Shown: piece by piece, positions 1 to 12,484 of the stretch | Position numbering within the stretch: position 1 is the stretch's first letter | Layout: every line of letters starts with the position of its first letter | From: Arthrobacter saudimassiliensis | Lineage (GTDB): Bacteria > Actinomycetota > Actinomycetes > Actinomycetales > Micrococcaceae | Direction: 5' to 3' | DNA length: 64,000 nt | NCBI GenBank assembly: GCA_900016675.1 | Contig: LN483070.1 | Span: 1,240,001 to 1,304,000 of the forward strand | Program-made: the position numbers and the translations under genes | The notes under the pieces: model-generated | Database searches by the model: none | Told to the model about the DNA's origin: nothing | What the model saw: the letters and a program-made list of their open reading frames with translations, nothing else

Positions 1-117
1 GCGGAGGCCAACGCCGCGAAGGCCAGGGCGCTCCAGGCCCTGCTCGGCATGCCGGAGCAGGATCCTCCCGTGAAGACCTACGACGTCACCGCTCCCAACC
101 GGCCGGCGGTGCGGTGA
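1..117 (+). CDS. ftsQ: Cell division protein FtsQ, C-terminal end (partial)
   Basis: Only the last 38 codons are present; the frame is open from base 1 to a TGA at 115-117. The visible protein is a short Ala-rich helix-like stretch followed by a polar tail that ends in PNRPAVR. The identification rests mainly on position: in actinobacteria ftsQ (POTRA-domain divisome protein) directly precedes ftsZ, and a 229-bp promoter gap of the kind seen here separates them. No diagnostic motif falls inside the fragment, so this is an inference from gene order. Confidence 0.7.
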   Translation, partial: AEANAAKARALQALLGMPEQDPPVKTYDVTAPNRPAVR

Positions 118-235
118 GGCGCGGGACGGCCTGCAGGGAGGGCCGGCATCGGGAACGGCAAACTTTGCCCGACACGCGGGGGCGGTGTTTGCGCCGCTTC
201 CTCCGGACCCATAGCGTCTGGAGATAGAGATTTAC

Positions 236-289
236 TTGACATAACTATAACCCTCAACCAGAGGGTTAAGGTTGTTCGGGTTGAAGGTT
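236..289 (+). promoter_or_regulatory. ftsZ control region with repeated GGGTT-aa-GGTT motifs
   Basis: The 118-346 gap is much more AT-rich than its surroundings. It contains TTGACA (236-241) and TATAAC (246-251), both promoter-like, but they are too close to each other to form one promoter, so the start site is not settled. Three related motifs follow: AACCCTCAACC (249-259, which reads GGTTGAGGGTT on the other strand), GGGTTAAGGTT (263-273) and GGGTTGAAGGTT (278-289). The first two also form an inverted repeat, AACCCTC/GAGGGTT, with a 5-nt loop at 249-267. This looks like an operator or leader structure controlling ftsZ. Confidence 0.5.
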
Positions 290-346
290 AGGCCGGAGCC
301 CGGCCGCAATTGATCAGTGCACAGATTCGAACAAGGGACACAGGAC

Positions 347-1546
347 GTGGCAGCACCGCAGAATTACTTGGCCGTCATCAAGGTCGTGGGCATCGGCGGC
401 GGCGGCGTAAACGCCGTCAACCGGATGATCGACGTCGGCCTGCGCGGGGTGGAGTTCATTGCGATCAACACCGACGCCCAGGCGCTGCTGATGAGCGACG
501 CCGACGTCAAGCTCGACGTCGGCCGCGAACTGACCCGCGGCCTCGGCGCCGGCGCTGATCCGGAGGTCGGCCGCAAGGCCGCCGAGGACCACGCCGAGGA
601 GATCGAAGAGGTTCTGCGCGGAGCCGACATGGTCTTCGTGACCGCCGGCGAAGGCGGCGGCACCGGCACCGGCGGCGCGCCCGTCGTGGCCCGGATCGCC
701 CGCTCCCTCGGAGCCCTGACCATCGGCGTGGTGACCCGTCCCTTCACCTTCGAAGGCCGGCGCCGCTCCAACCAGGCCGAGTCCGGCATCGACACGCTGC
801 GCGACGAAGTCGACACCCTGATCGTCATCCCGAACGACCGCCTGCTTTCCATCAGCGACCGCAACGTGTCCATGCTCGATGCGTTCCGCTCCGCCGACCA
901 GGTGCTGCTCTCCGGTGTCCAGGGCATCACCGACCTGATCACCACCCCGGGCCTGATCAACCTCGACTTCGCCGACGTGAAGTCCGTGATGCAGGGCGCC
1001 GGCTCCGCGCTGATGGGCATCGGTTCCGCCCGCGGCGAGGACCGCGCCGTCAAGGCCGCCGAGCTTGCCATCGCCTCGCCGCTGCTGGAAGCCTCCATCG
1101 ACGGCGCCCACGGCGTGCTGCTGTCCATCCAGGGCGGCTCCGACCTCGGCCTGTTCGAGATCAACGAGGCGGCCCGCCTGGTGCAGGAAGTCGCCCACCC
1201 CGAGGCCAACATCATCTTCGGCGCCGTCATCGACGACGCCCTGGGCGACGAGGCCCGCGTCACCGTCATCGCCGCAGGCTTCGACCAGGTGGACGTCACC
1301 TCCCAGCCGGCCGCGGCCGCGCAGAAGCCGGCCGAGCCGGCCGTTCCGCCGACGGCCGCAGGTGCCGCTCCGGCCTACGCGGCCCCGGCCTCCGCCGGAC
1401 TGTCCGCCTGGTCCCAGCAGCGCAGCGCGCAGCACAGCGATGTGCCGGCCGACGCCGGGTTTGACATCGACCTGCCCGCCGTCGTCGAGTCGGACCTGCC
1501 CGGCAGCCGCCGGGACGACCTGGACGTGCCCGACTTCCTCAAGTAG
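347..1546 (+). CDS. ftsZ: Cell division GTPase FtsZ
   Basis: A 399-residue tubulin-like GTPase that polymerises into the Z ring. The glycine-rich [13 protein letters not shown] lies at residues 15-27, the tubulin signature GGGTGTG at 103-109 and the catalytic T7 loop NLDFADVK at 205-212. After about residue 315 there is a variable Ala/Pro linker, and the protein ends in DLDVPDFLK, the conserved tail peptide that binds SepF or FtsA-type anchors; sepF is encoded 1.6 kb downstream. The GTG at 347 was chosen over the in-frame GTG at 317 because AAGGGA/ACAGGA lies just before it and the family starts at this point. First gene of the ftsZ-pgeF-yggS-sepF run. Confidence 0.97.
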   Translation: MAAPQNYLAVIKVVGIGGGGVNAVNRMIDVGLRGVEFIAINTDAQALLMSDADVKLDVGRELTRGLGAGADPEVGRKAAEDHAEEIEEVLRGADMVFVTAGEGGGTGTGGAPVVARIARSLGALTIGVVTRPFTFEGRRRSNQAESGIDTLRDEVDTLIVIPNDRLLSISDRNVSMLDAFRSADQVLLSGVQGITDLITTPGLINLDFADVKSVMQGAGSALMGIGSARGEDRAVKAAELAIASPLLEASIDGAHGVLLSIQGGSDLGLFEINEAARLVQEVAHPEANIIFGAVIDDALGDEARVTVIAAGFDQVDVTSQPAAAAQKPAEPAVPPTAAGAAPAYAAPASAGLSAWSQQRSAQHSDVPADAGFDIDLPAVVESDLPGSRRDDLDVPDFLK

Positions 1547-1554
1547 GCCGGCCG

Positions 1555-2280
1555 GTGAGTGCCGGATTCCGGTGGCGCCAGGAGGTCGGCGACGGCCTCC
1601 TGGCGGCCTTCACCGGAACGGACGAAGGCAACCTCGCCCTCCATGTGGGAGATGACCGGGAGGCGGTCCTGGCCCGCCGCCGAAACCTGGAACAGGACAT
1701 GGGCGTGCCCCCAGGCAGCCTGCGCTTCATGGACCAGGTCCACTCCGCCCTGGTCGCCGACGTCAGCCGCGACGACCCGCCCGGACCGGCCCCGTCCGTC
1801 GACGCGCTGGTCAGCGCGGACGGCGGCGTGCCGCTGGCGGTCATGGTCGCCGACTGCGTGCCCGTCCTGCTGGCCGGGAAGCGTGCGGGCGGATCCGTTA
1901 CCGCCGCCGCCCACGCAGGGCGCGCAGGGCTGCTCGACGGCGTCCTGCCCGCCACCGTGCAGCGAATGCAGGCACACGGGGCGCAGGCCCTGCACGCCTG
2001 GATCGGGCCGGCCATCTGCGGACACTGCTACGAGGTTCCCGAGCAGATGCAGGCCGGGGCGGCCGCGGCCCTGCCCGGCATCCCCGAGCTGATCAGCACC
2101 ACCCGTGCCGGGACCCCCGGCCTCGACCTGCCCGCCGCCGCCGCTGCGCAGCTGACTGCGCTGGGCGTGGAAGTGCACCGCGTCGGGCCCTGTACGCTCG
2201 AAACGGAAGGCCTGTACTCGCACCGGCGCAGCAACCGCTCCGGCCGCTTCGCAGGCCTGATCTGGCGCCCCGGCCCCTGA
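1555..2280 (+). CDS. pgeF: Peptidoglycan editing factor PgeF / YfiH family (DUF152)
   Basis: A 241-residue member of the YfiH family, once called polyphenol oxidase or laccase-domain proteins. E. coli YfiH is known as a muropeptide amidase that removes wrongly incorporated L-Ser from UDP-MurNAc precursors. The metal-site residues are present in the usual motifs: H63 in DQVHS, C101 in ADCVPV and H120 in AAHAGRAG. The GPAICGHCYEVP block near 151-162 is also typical. It begins 8 bp after the ftsZ stop with a GTG and no clear ribosome-binding site, so it is probably translated by coupling. The placement between ftsZ and yggS is conserved in actinobacteria. The family is certain; the exact substrate here is inferred. 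Confidence 0.9.
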   Translation: MSAGFRWRQEVGDGLLAAFTGTDEGNLALHVGDDREAVLARRRNLEQDMGVPPGSLRFMDQVHSALVADVSRDDPPGPAPSVDALVSADGGVPLAVMVADCVPVLLAGKRAGGSVTAAAHAGRAGLLDGVLPATVQRMQAHGAQALHAWIGPAICGHCYEVPEQMQAGAAAALPGIPELISTTRAGTPGLDLPAAAAAQLTALGVEVHRVGPCTLETEGLYSHRRSNRSGRFAGLIWRPGP

Positions 2281-2309
2281 GCCCCGCGCCCGGCACGCAA
2301 GGACACGCA

Positions 2310-3077
2310 ATGACTGAACACCCCCTTCCCTCCGGCGACCGCCGGGGGGAACTCGCCGCCCGCCTGGAACGGGTCCGGGGACGGATCGACGCAGCGGCGC
2401 GGAACGCCGGTGCCGTCCCGCCGCAGCTGATCGCCGTCACCAAGTACTTCCCGGCCGACGACGTGCGGCTGCTGGCCGGACTGGGCGTCACCGACGTCGG
2501 CGAGAACAAGGACCAGGAGGCGTCCGCCAAGGCCGCCGACGTGGACGATCCCGGCCTGCGCTGGCACTTCATCGGCCAGCTGCAGACCAACAAGTCACGC
2601 TCGGTGGTCCGCTACGCGCACGCGGTGCACTCCGTGGACCGTCCCGGGCTGGTCACCGCCCTGGGCAAGGCCATGGCCGCCGAGCAGATCCGACGCGACG
2701 GGCAGGGGCAGCCGCCGCGGCCTGCCCTCGAGTGCTTCCTGCAGGTGGACCTGCGCACCGTCCGCCCCGCCGACGCCTCCGGGCCCGCCGCGCGCGGCGG
2801 CGCGGACCCGGCTGGGCTCACCGCCCTGGCGGACGCGGTGGCGGCAACGGAAGGCCTGGAACTGCGGGGACTGATGGCCGTCGCGCCGCTGGGGGAGGAC
2901 CCCGCCGACGCCTTTGCCCGGCTCCGGGAGCTCTCCGACCGGCTGGTCGCCGACCACCCCGGCGCCGACCGGCTGTCGGCGGGCATGAGCGCCGACCTGG
3001 AGGCCGCCGTCGCCCACGGAGCGACACACCTGCGGATCGGCTCGGATATTCTCGGTCCCCGGCCCTCGCTGCGGTAG
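2310..3077 (+). CDS. YggS/PLPBP family pyridoxal-phosphate-binding protein
   Basis: A 255-residue single-domain alanine-racemase-fold protein of the PLP homeostasis family (YggS, YlmE, PROSC). The PLP lysine is K45 in AVTKYF; GENKDQE and [14 protein letters not shown] are family hallmarks. These proteins carry PLP but lack a known enzymatic reaction and influence B6 and amino-acid pools. It is slightly longer than usual because of an Ala/Pro/Arg-rich insertion at about residues 130-165, probably a surface loop. An AAGGA motif precedes the ATG. It belongs to the ftsZ-sepF transcription unit, 29 bp after pgeF. Confidence 0.93.
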   Translation: MTEHPLPSGDRRGELAARLERVRGRIDAAARNAGAVPPQLIAVTKYFPADDVRLLAGLGVTDVGENKDQEASAKAADVDDPGLRWHFIGQLQTNKSRSVVRYAHAVHSVDRPGLVTALGKAMAAEQIRRDGQGQPPRPALECFLQVDLRTVRPADASGPAARGGADPAGLTALADAVAATEGLELRGLMAVAPLGEDPADAFARLRELSDRLVADHPGADRLSAGMSADLEAAVAHGATHLRIGSDILGPRPSLR

Positions 3078-3165
3078 CGTCGGAACCGGGACCCGGAGGA
3101 TGCCGGGCCCGTCCCGGATCAGGCCCCGGGGACCCGGGCACGCTGGAAGACAAGAAGGAGCAGCC

Positions 3166-3726
3166 ATGGCTGGCGCTATGCGCAGGACGATGATTTACCT
3201 TGGGCTCGCCGACGGCGATGAGCAGTACGAGTCCGAGCAGAAGAACCTGCGCGAGGCGCCCGGCCGTGACGAGGACTTCGAGCCGGAGCAGGAGCGCCGC
3301 GCCGAGCGCGCCCCCCAGCCGGAGCCCGAGCGTACCCGTCCGGAGCCTGCCGCCCCGGCGCCGAAGAGCACCGCCGTCGAGGAGTACCGGGCACCCGTGA
3401 CCCCCATCAAGCGCGCGCCCTCCTCCCGCGAGGATGTCGCCGGCCTTCGCCAGATCACGACCGTGCACCCCCGGTCCTACAACGACGCGAAGATCATCGG
3501 TGAGAGCTTCCGCGACGGCATCCCCGTCATCATGAACGTCACCGACATGAGCGAGGCCGACGCCAAGCGGCTCGTGGACTTCTCCGCCGGCCTGGTGTTC
3601 GGCCTGCGCGGCTCGATCGAACGGGTCACCAACAAGGTGTTCCTGCTCTCCCCGGCCTACATCGAGGTCCTCGGGGATGATAAGAAGGTCAGTGAGTCCC
3701 AGTCCATGTTCTTCAACCAGAGCTGA
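3166..3726 (+). CDS. sepF: Cell division protein SepF
   Basis: A 186-residue FtsZ-membrane anchor. The N-terminus ([14 protein letters not shown]) is the amphipathic membrane-targeting helix. An acidic, Pro/Arg-rich linker follows at roughly residues 17-75, and the conserved DUF552 fold occupies about 90-180 ([41 protein letters not shown]). In actinobacteria that lack FtsA and ZipA, SepF binds the C-terminal FtsZ tail, which is intact in this genome. The ATG at 3166 is chosen because AAGAAGGAG ends 5 bp before it and the family begins with this helix; the open frame runs further upstream without homologous content. Confidence 0.96.
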   Translation: MAGAMRRTMIYLGLADGDEQYESEQKNLREAPGRDEDFEPEQERRAERAPQPEPERTRPEPAAPAPKSTAVEEYRAPVTPIKRAPSSREDVAGLRQITTVHPRSYNDAKIIGESFRDGIPVIMNVTDMSEADAKRLVDFSAGLVFGLRGSIERVTNKVFLLSPAYIEVLGDDKKVSESQSMFFNQS

Positions 3727-3771
3727 CCTGCCTGACAGCCAGGCGGGCGGCACGGAAATGAAACCCAGCGC

Positions 3772-4068
3772 GTGAGTATCATCCTTTCCCTTCTGTACCT
3801 GGTCCTGATGCTGTTCCAGCTGGCCCTGATCATCAGGATCGTGTTTGACGCGGTGCAGATGTTTGCCCGGGGCTGGCGGCCGCGCGGGATCTCCCTGGTG
3901 CTCGCTTCGGCAATCTACGGCGCGACCGACCCGCCGATCCGCGCCCTGCGCCGGGTGGTGCCCCCGCTGCGGCTCGGCGGCGTCTCGCTGGACCTGGCGT
4001 TCCTCATCCTGTTCATCGTGGTCGGAATCCTGATGCAGGTGGTGGCCGCAATCGGGTTCCGTGCCTGA
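3772..4068 (+). CDS. YggT family small membrane protein
   Basis: 98 residues with two hydrophobic segments (about 2-25 and 72-95) flanking a conserved cytoplasmic loop with ATDPPIRALRRVVPPLRLGGVS. YggT proteins sit between sepF and divIVA in most Gram-positive bacteria and are thought to assist the divisome or membrane organisation; no biochemical role is firmly assigned. GTG start, with only a weak purine stretch (CGGAAATG) upstream, 45 bp after sepF, so it is probably co-transcribed with it. Confidence 0.9.
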   Translation: MSIILSLLYLVLMLFQLALIIRIVFDAVQMFARGWRPRGISLVLASAIYGATDPPIRALRRVVPPLRLGGVSLDLAFLILFIVVGILMQVVAAIGFRA

Positions 4069-4225
4069 TCAGCGGCGCCTGCGCCCCGGCGGCAGGTTAG
4101 TTTTCAGTAGGCAAAAGTTGTAGTGTGAAAACGAATGAACGCCTGATTTTTTCTGTTCGAAATTCTGTACGAAGAACCGCCGGCGCTTCGCGGGCGGGTC
4201 TCTATGAACCATATGAGGTGACCAG

Positions 4226-4873
4226 ATGGCTCTGACGCCAGAAGATGTAGTCAACAAGCGGTTCCAGCCGACCAAGTTCCGCGAGGGCTACGACCAGGAC
4301 GAGGTTGACGATTTCCTTGACGAGATCGTCGTCGAACTCCGCCGCCTGAACGCGGAAAACGAGGACCTGCGCCGCCAGCTGGCCGAAGCCGTCGCCGACG
4401 GCCCCCGTGAAGCAGCCGTCCCGGCCCCCGTCGCGGCCTCTCCGAAGACGGAGGCGGTCGAGTCGCCCAAGGAGGAGCCGGTCCGCGAAGAGCCGAAGCC
4501 GCAGCCCGCTGCGCCGGCTCCCGCTCCGGAGCCCGTCCAGGCCAAGTCCGAGAACACGGCCGAGAACGCCGCCGGCATCCTCGCCATGGCCCAGAAGATG
4601 CACGACGACTACGTCGGCGCCGGCATCGAACAGCGTGACAAGATCATCGCGGAAGCCCAGATCGAGGCCAGCGGCCTGGTCAACGAGGCACAGGAGAAGA
4701 GCCGCAAGGTCCTCAGCTCCCTCGAGCAGCAGAAGGCCGTGCTGGAGCGCAAGGTCGAGCAGCTGCGAGTCTTCGAGCGTGACTACCGCAGCCGCCTGAA
4801 GGCCTACATCGAGGGCCAGCTGCGTGACCTCGACGCCCGCGGCTCCGTCGCCTCGGAGACCGCCGACGCCTGA
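4226..4873 (+). CDS. divIVA: DivIVA (Wag31-like) polar growth scaffold
   Basis: A 215-residue coiled-coil protein that marks negatively curved membrane and directs apical peptidoglycan synthesis in actinobacteria. The N-terminal DivIVA domain (residues 1-60) contains LTPEDVVNKRFQPTKFREGYDQDEVDDFL, broken here as LTPEDVVNKRF and FREGYDQDEVDDF. A Pro/Ala/Glu linker (about 65-110) separates it from a C-terminal coiled coil with the EKSRKVLSSLEQQKAVLERK region. A GAGGTGACC ribosome-binding site precedes the ATG. The 157-bp gap before it is AT-rich around 4095-4170 and probably holds its own promoter, but I could not fix the hexamers. Confidence 0.95.
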   Translation: MALTPEDVVNKRFQPTKFREGYDQDEVDDFLDEIVVELRRLNAENEDLRRQLAEAVADGPREAAVPAPVAASPKTEAVESPKEEPVREEPKPQPAAPAPAPEPVQAKSENTAENAAGILAMAQKMHDDYVGAGIEQRDKIIAEAQIEASGLVNEAQEKSRKVLSSLEQQKAVLERKVEQLRVFERDYRSRLKAYIEGQLRDLDARGSVASETADA

Positions 4874-4934
4874 TCAGGCGGAAGCACGGCGCCGCCCACG
4901 GCCAGGCGGCGTGGCATAGACTGGAGAACAGAGA

Positions 4935-4976
4935 CCACGGGCCGGTGGCCGGGCAGCCCCGGCCGCCGGCCCGTGG
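4935..4976 (+). other. 19-bp GC-rich hairpin between divIVA and lspA
   Basis: CCACGGGCCGGTGGCCGGG (4935-4953) pairs with the segment 4958-4976 through 19 base pairs, one of them T-G, around a CAGC tetraloop. No T-run follows. A TAGACT hexamer at 4917-4922 would place a transcription start near 4929, so the hairpin would form the very 5' end of an lspA mRNA. Otherwise it could be a tail-less terminator for divIVA. Confidence 0.6.
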
Positions 4977-5022
4977 TGTGTCCGCCACCAGGTCCGCCCG
5001 ACCGGACGAGAACGAAAGCACC

Positions 5023-5697
5023 ATGACTGATTCCTCCCCGGCGGGGCCCGTCCCCGCGAGCACCGGCACCATCCGTTCCGGCCGCCGCTTCGCCGTCCTG
5101 ATGGCCCTGTGCGCAGTGCTGGCGCTGGTCCTGGACCAGCTGACCAAGTGGCGGGTCGAGTCCACCATGGCCGAAGGCCAGGTCATCGATGTGTTCCCGC
5201 CCCTGCTGCGGTGGCACTTCATCCGCAATCCCGGCGCCGCGTTCTCCATCGGCACCGACTACACCTGGGTCTTCACCATCATCATGGTCGGTGTCTCGGG
5301 TTTCCTGATCTACCTGCTGTTCAAGGTCCGCTCCATGGCCTGGGCCGCGGCGCTTGGCCTGGTGCTCGGCGGCGCGCTCGGCAACCTGACCGATCGGCTG
5401 TTCCGGGAACCCTCCTTCGGGCAGGGGCACGTGGTTGACTTCATCGCCCTGCCCAACTTCGCCATCTTCAACATCGCCGACTCCTGCGTGGTCTCCGGCG
5501 TCATCCTGGTCTGCCTGCTGACCCTGCGCGGCATCGGCCTGGATGGCAGGCGCGAGGAGCTGCCGCCGCGCCGCGCGGCCCGCCGCACGGGCGTTCCCGC
5601 CGACGGGCCGGAAACCGGCGGCGGCACCGAAGCCGCCGGTGCGGGATCCGACGCCGCGGACGGCGGGGCCGGGGGCACCGACGGGAAGCGGAGCTGA
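5023..5697 (+). CDS. lspA: Lipoprotein signal peptidase (signal peptidase II)
   Basis: A 224-residue membrane aspartyl protease that cleaves prolipoprotein signal peptides after lipid attachment. Four hydrophobic segments lie at roughly residues 25-45, 84-105, 112-130 and 155-180. Family motifs are all visible: [29 protein letters not shown], and the VVDF and FNIAD motifs that carry the catalytic aspartates. The C-terminal 40 residues are a hydrophilic Arg/Gly/Ala tail not needed for activity. The ATG at 5023 is preferred over the upstream frame because the upstream codons encode the stem of the 4935-4976 hairpin. The TGA overlaps the rluD ATG by one base. Confidence 0.95.
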   Translation: MTDSSPAGPVPASTGTIRSGRRFAVLMALCAVLALVLDQLTKWRVESTMAEGQVIDVFPPLLRWHFIRNPGAAFSIGTDYTWVFTIIMVGVSGFLIYLLFKVRSMAWAAALGLVLGGALGNLTDRLFREPSFGQGHVVDFIALPNFAIFNIADSCVVSGVILVCLLTLRGIGLDGRREELPPRRAARRTGVPADGPETGGGTEAAGAGSDAADGGAGGTDGKRS

Positions 5698-6632
5698 TGG
5701 AGGCGCTGCACACCCGGCTGGACATCACCGACGCCGACGCCGGCTCCCGGGCAGACGCCGTGCTCGCCCGCCTGCTGGGCGTCTCACGCTCCACCGCCGC
5801 GGCCTGGTGCGGCCAGGGCTACGTGACCGCCGGCGGCCGGCCGGTGGGCAAGTCCGACCGCCTCACGGCCGGTGCCGCGCTCGACGTGGATGTGCCCGAG
5901 CAGCGCGACCCGCTGGCCGTGGTTCCCGAAACCGTCGACGGCCTGGGCATCCTGGCCGACGACGACGAGTTCGTGGTGATCGACAAGCCCGTGGGCGTGG
6001 CCGCGCATCCTTCGCCCGGCTGGGTCGGGCCCACGGTCGTGGGCGCCCTCGCCGGGGCGGGCTTCCGCATCTCCACCTCCGGCGCCGCCGAACGGCAGGG
6101 CATCGTGCACCGGCTCGACGTCGGCACCTCCGGAGTCATGGTCGTGGCCAAGACCGAACACGCCTACACCCTGCTCAAGCAGGCGTTCAAGGAGCGCACG
6201 GTCGAGAAGACGTACCACGCCGTCGTCCAGGGCCTGCCGGATCCGCTTACCGGAACCATCGACGCGCCCATCGGCCGGCATCCGGGCTACGACTGGCGGT
6301 TCGCCGTCATCGAGGACGGCCGGCCGTCGGTGACGCACTACGAGGTGCTCGAGGCCTTCGGACGCGCCTCCCTCGTCGAGGTGCACCTCGAGACCGGCCG
6401 CACGCACCAGATCCGCGTGCATTTCTCCGCCCTGCGCCACCCCTGCGCCGGGGACCTCACCTACGGCGCCGATCCCCGGATGGCCGCCGAGCTGGGACTC
6501 ACCCGGCAGTGGCTGCACGCCCAAAAGCTGGGCTTCCACCACCCCCGCACGGGGGAGTGGACGGAGTACGCCAGCACCTACCCCGATGACCTGCGCTACG
6601 CCCTGGATGCGCTCCGGGAAGGCCGCGGCTGA
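5697..6632 (+). CDS. rluD: RluD-type ribosomal large-subunit pseudouridine synthase
   Basis: A 311-residue RluA-family pseudouridine synthase. An S4 RNA-binding domain (about residues 15-75) precedes the catalytic domain. Motif [14 protein letters not shown] (135-146), carries the catalytic Asp at 141, and GRTHQIRVH is motif III. It is predicted to modify helix 69 of 23S rRNA or related uridines; the exact target cannot be read from sequence. ATG overlaps the lspA stop (TGATG), an arrangement widely conserved for lspA-rluD pairs and suggesting translational coupling. Confidence 0.93.
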   Translation: MEALHTRLDITDADAGSRADAVLARLLGVSRSTAAAWCGQGYVTAGGRPVGKSDRLTAGAALDVDVPEQRDPLAVVPETVDGLGILADDDEFVVIDKPVGVAAHPSPGWVGPTVVGALAGAGFRISTSGAAERQGIVHRLDVGTSGVMVVAKTEHAYTLLKQAFKERTVEKTYHAVVQGLPDPLTGTIDAPIGRHPGYDWRFAVIEDGRPSVTHYEVLEAFGRASLVEVHLETGRTHQIRVHFSALRHPCAGDLTYGADPRMAAELGLTRQWLHAQKLGFHHPRTGEWTEYASTYPDDLRYALDALREGRG

Positions 6633-6725
6633 GCGGTTCGGCGGCGTCGGGCGGTGCCGGGCCGGTGTGACGGGCGAGGCTCCGCCGCGCCGCGCCGCCT
6701 GGCCTGCGCGCCCTGCGCCGCGGCC

Positions 6726-6731
6726 TAGAAT
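6726..6731 (+). promoter_or_regulatory. -10 hexamer TAGAAT, leaderless dnaE
   Basis: TAGAAT ends 6 nt before the GTG of dnaE, which puts the expected transcription start on the start codon. There is no ribosome-binding site. No convincing -35 is visible. Confidence 0.6.
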
Positions 6732-6737
6732 GGGCAG

Positions 6738-10286
<3,549 letters not shown>

Positions 10287-10328
10287 GCTGCGCCGGTGTA
10301 ACCGGGGCGGAGGCCGCCGCGCGGAAAG

Positions 10329-10334
10329 TAGAAT
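10329..10334 (+). promoter_or_regulatory. -10 hexamer TAGAAT, leaderless hisD
   Basis: TAGAAT ends 6 nt before the hisD GTG, the same geometry as dnaE. No ribosome-binding site is present, so a leaderless mRNA is likely. Confidence 0.6.
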
Positions 10335-10340
10335 GTCGGT

Positions 10341-11684
10341 GTGAGCACCTCTGATACCTTCTCCGCATTCCGCACCATCGACCTGCGCGGCCGCCGGCTG
10401 GACGCCGGCGAGCTGAAGGCGGCGATGCCCCGGGCGGAGACCACGTTCGATGTGGCCTCCGACGCCGTGGCCGACATCATCGCCGCCGTCCGGCAGGGCG
10501 GCTTCACCGCCCTCGGCGCGCTGGCGGAGCGGTTCGACGGGGTCGCGCAGCAGCATCCCCGGGTGCCCGCCGCGGCCCTCGACACCGCCCTGGCGGAGCT
10601 GGACCCGGCCGTCCGCTCGGCGCTGGAGGAGTCCATCCGCCGCGCCCGCATGTTCGCCGAGGCGCAGCGGCCCGCCGATGTCGTCCTGGAGATCGGCCCC
10701 GGCGCGCGGCTGACCCACCGCTGGCAGCCGGTCAACCGGGTCGGGCTGTACGTACCCGGGGGTCTGGCGGTCTATCCGTCCTCGGTGATCATGAACGTGG
10801 TGCCCGCGCAGGCCGCCGGCGTCGCGTCCCTGGCACTGGCCTCCCCGCCGCAGAAGGAGCACGGCGGGCTGCCGCACCCGACCATCCTCGCCGCGGCCAA
10901 GCTGCTGGGCATTGACGAGGTCTACGCCATCGGCGGCGCCCAGGCCATCGCCGCATTCGCGTACGGCGTGCCGGCCTCCGACGCCGGGCCCGCCCTGGCG
11001 CCCGTGGACGTGGTGACCGGGCCGGGCAACGTCTTCGTCGCCACCGCGAAGCGGCTGGTGAAGGGCGTGGTCGGCATCGACTCCGAGGCCGGACCCACCG
11101 AGATCGCCGTCCTGGCCGACGCCGCGGCCGACCCCCGGCTGATTGCCGCGGACCTGATCAGCCAGGCCGAGCACGATCCCAACGCCGCCTCGGTGCTGGT
11201 CACCGACTCCGAGGAGCTGGCCGCGGCGGTCCGCCGCGAGCTGGCCGTACAGGTGCCCGCGACCAAGCACTCCGAACGGGTCCGCACCGCGCTCTCCGGG
11301 CCGCAGTCCGGCGTCGTGCTGGTCTCCGACCAGGAGCAGGGCATCGCCGTCTGCAATGCCTACGGCGCGGAGCACCTGGAAATCCACACCGCCGACGCCG
11401 GGGCGGTCGCCGGGCGCATCCACTCCGCCGGTGCGGTCTTCGTCGGGCCGTACAGCCCGGTCAGCCTGGGGGATTACTGCTCGGGTTCCAACCATGTCCT
11501 GCCGACGTCGGGCACCGCGGCGTTCGCCTCCGGGTTGAACGTGACCACCTTCCTCAAGGCCGTCCAGGTCATCGAGTACACCGAAGCGGCCCTCGCCGAA
11601 GTGCGCGGGCACGTGGTGGCCCTGTCCACCGCTGAGGACCTTCCGGCGCACGGCGACGCGGTGCAGGTCCGCTTCGCCGGCTGA
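10341..11684 (+). CDS. hisD: Histidinol dehydrogenase
   Basis: A 447-residue enzyme that catalyses the last two steps of histidine synthesis, L-histidinol to L-histidine with two NAD+. Conserved blocks include the GLYVPGG nucleotide-site motif, [29 protein letters not shown] and the C-terminal [12 protein letters not shown]. In actinobacteria hisD normally leads a his operon. Here the next gene on the strand is nrdR after 193 bp with its own promoter, so hisD stands apart from other his genes in this window. Confidence 0.96.
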   Translation: MSTSDTFSAFRTIDLRGRRLDAGELKAAMPRAETTFDVASDAVADIIAAVRQGGFTALGALAERFDGVAQQHPRVPAAALDTALAELDPAVRSALEESIRRARMFAEAQRPADVVLEIGPGARLTHRWQPVNRVGLYVPGGLAVYPSSVIMNVVPAQAAGVASLALASPPQKEHGGLPHPTILAAAKLLGIDEVYAIGGAQAIAAFAYGVPASDAGPALAPVDVVTGPGNVFVATAKRLVKGVVGIDSEAGPTEIAVLADAAADPRLIAADLISQAEHDPNAASVLVTDSEELAAAVRRELAVQVPATKHSERVRTALSGPQSGVVLVSDQEQGIAVCNAYGAEHLEIHTADAGAVAGRIHSAGAVFVGPYSPVSLGDYCSGSNHVLPTSGTAAFASGLNVTTFLKAVQVIEYTEAALAEVRGHVVALSTAEDLPAHGDAVQVRFAG

Positions 11685-11686
11685 AC

Positions 11687-11720
11687 CTACATGTAGTACT
11701 ACCCACCACTACATGTAGTG
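11687..11720 (+). promoter_or_regulatory. Paired NrdR-type boxes upstream of nrdR
   Basis: CTACATGTAG occurs at 11687-11696 and again at 11709-11718. The second copy extends to a perfect 14-bp palindrome, CACTACATGTAGTG (11707-11720). The copies start 22 bp apart, two helical turns. The sequence resembles the NrdR box of the CACTATATATAGTG type, and NrdR boxes usually occur as helically phased pairs. A further palindrome, GTAGTACTAC (11693-11702), overlaps the first copy. The likely role is autoregulation of nrdR. Confidence 0.65.
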
Positions 11721-11728
11721 TCACTTGG

Positions 11729-11758
11729 TTGTTGCCGGCAGTCTCGGACCCCTACAAT
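11729..11758 (+). promoter_or_regulatory. Promoter of nrdR
   Basis: TTGTTG (11729-11734) and TACAAT (11753-11758) are separated by 18 bp. The predicted start near 11765 gives a leader of about 110 nt before the nrdR ATG. The paired palindromes lie directly upstream of the -35. Confidence 0.5.
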
Positions 11759-11877
11759 GGCAGCGACCGGTCAGGGGCTTGATCAGCCCCGATCATCCCC
11801 GGCCGGGCCAGCCAGACACCCCCGACCAGCCGTCTGCGGGACACCCCCCGGGCGGCGGTACGGCGAAAGGACTACGC

Positions 11878-12375
11878 ATGTACTGCCCGTTCTGCCGCAA
11901 CGCGGATTCCCGCGTCGTGGACAGCCGGCTCGTCGACGACGGCTCGGCCATCCGGCGCCGGCGGCAATGCCCCGACTGCGGCCGGCGCTTCAGCACGGTG
12001 GAGACCACGAGCCTGTCCGTGATCAAGCGGTCCGGTGTCGCCGAGCCCTTCAGCCGCAGCAAGGTCATCAACGGCGTGCGCAAGGCCTGCCAGGGCCGGC
12101 CGGTCAGCGAGGACGACCTGGCCATGCTGGCCCAGGAGGTCGAGGAGAACATCCGGGCCAGCGGCGTCGCCGAAATCGATGCCCACGAGGTGGGCCTGGC
12201 CATCCTCCAGCCGCTGCAGCGGCTGGACCAGGTGGCGTATCTGCGCTTCGCGAGCGTCTACCAGGCGTTCGAATCCCTTGAGGACTTCGAAACCGCCATC
12301 CGGCAGCTGCGCGAGGAGGCCGCGCGCGGCACCGCCCTGCCCGCGGGGGCACAGCGGCCGCTGAGCGCCCGCTAG
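11878..12375 (+). CDS. nrdR: Transcriptional repressor NrdR
   Basis: A 165-residue ATP-cone regulator of ribonucleotide reductase genes. The zinc ribbon has cysteines at 3, 6, 31 and 34 (CPFC and CPDC). The ATP-cone follows from about residue 45 ([24 protein letters not shown]). It senses ATP/dATP ratios and represses nrd operons. No ribonucleotide reductase gene is in this window, so its targets are elsewhere, apart from its own promoter. The ATG at 11878 is preceded by CGAAAGGA and starts exactly with the zinc ribbon. Confidence 0.95.
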   Translation: MYCPFCRNADSRVVDSRLVDDGSAIRRRRQCPDCGRRFSTVETTSLSVIKRSGVAEPFSRSKVINGVRKACQGRPVSEDDLAMLAQEVEENIRASGVAEIDAHEVGLAILQPLQRLDQVAYLRFASVYQAFESLEDFETAIRQLREEAARGTALPAGAQRPLSAR

Positions 12376-12418
12376 GACCCGCACCGGGCCTGCCGGGGCC
12401 CGAGACATAGCGAACAGC

Positions 12419-12452
12419 GAAGGGCCGGACTCCGCCAGGAGTCCGGCCCTTC
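12419..12452 (+). terminator. Bidirectional terminator between nrdR and ppgK
   Basis: A 15-bp perfect stem (12419-12433 with 12438-12452) around a GCCA loop sits between two convergent genes. A short T-rich tail (TTCTTAT) follows on the plus strand. Confidence 0.85.
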
Positions 12453-12484
12453 TTATGTGGTGGTGCAGCTGCGTCCTGTCCGGT

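Noticed and set aside
168-176. GACAC near the ftsZ promoter as a WhiA site
   Set aside because: A single 5-bp match is expected by chance in this length and there is no second copy.
317-346. GTG at 317 as ftsZ start
   Set aside because: Would add ten residues not found in the family; the GTG at 347 has a better ribosome-binding site and the conserved N-terminus.
11687-11720. Considered as further BlaI operators because of the CTAC/GTAG arms
   Set aside because: The arms are separated by 2 bp rather than 5 and the flanking bases differ (CACTACATGTAGTG versus TTCTAC-N5-GTAGAA). The position before nrdR fits NrdR boxes better.
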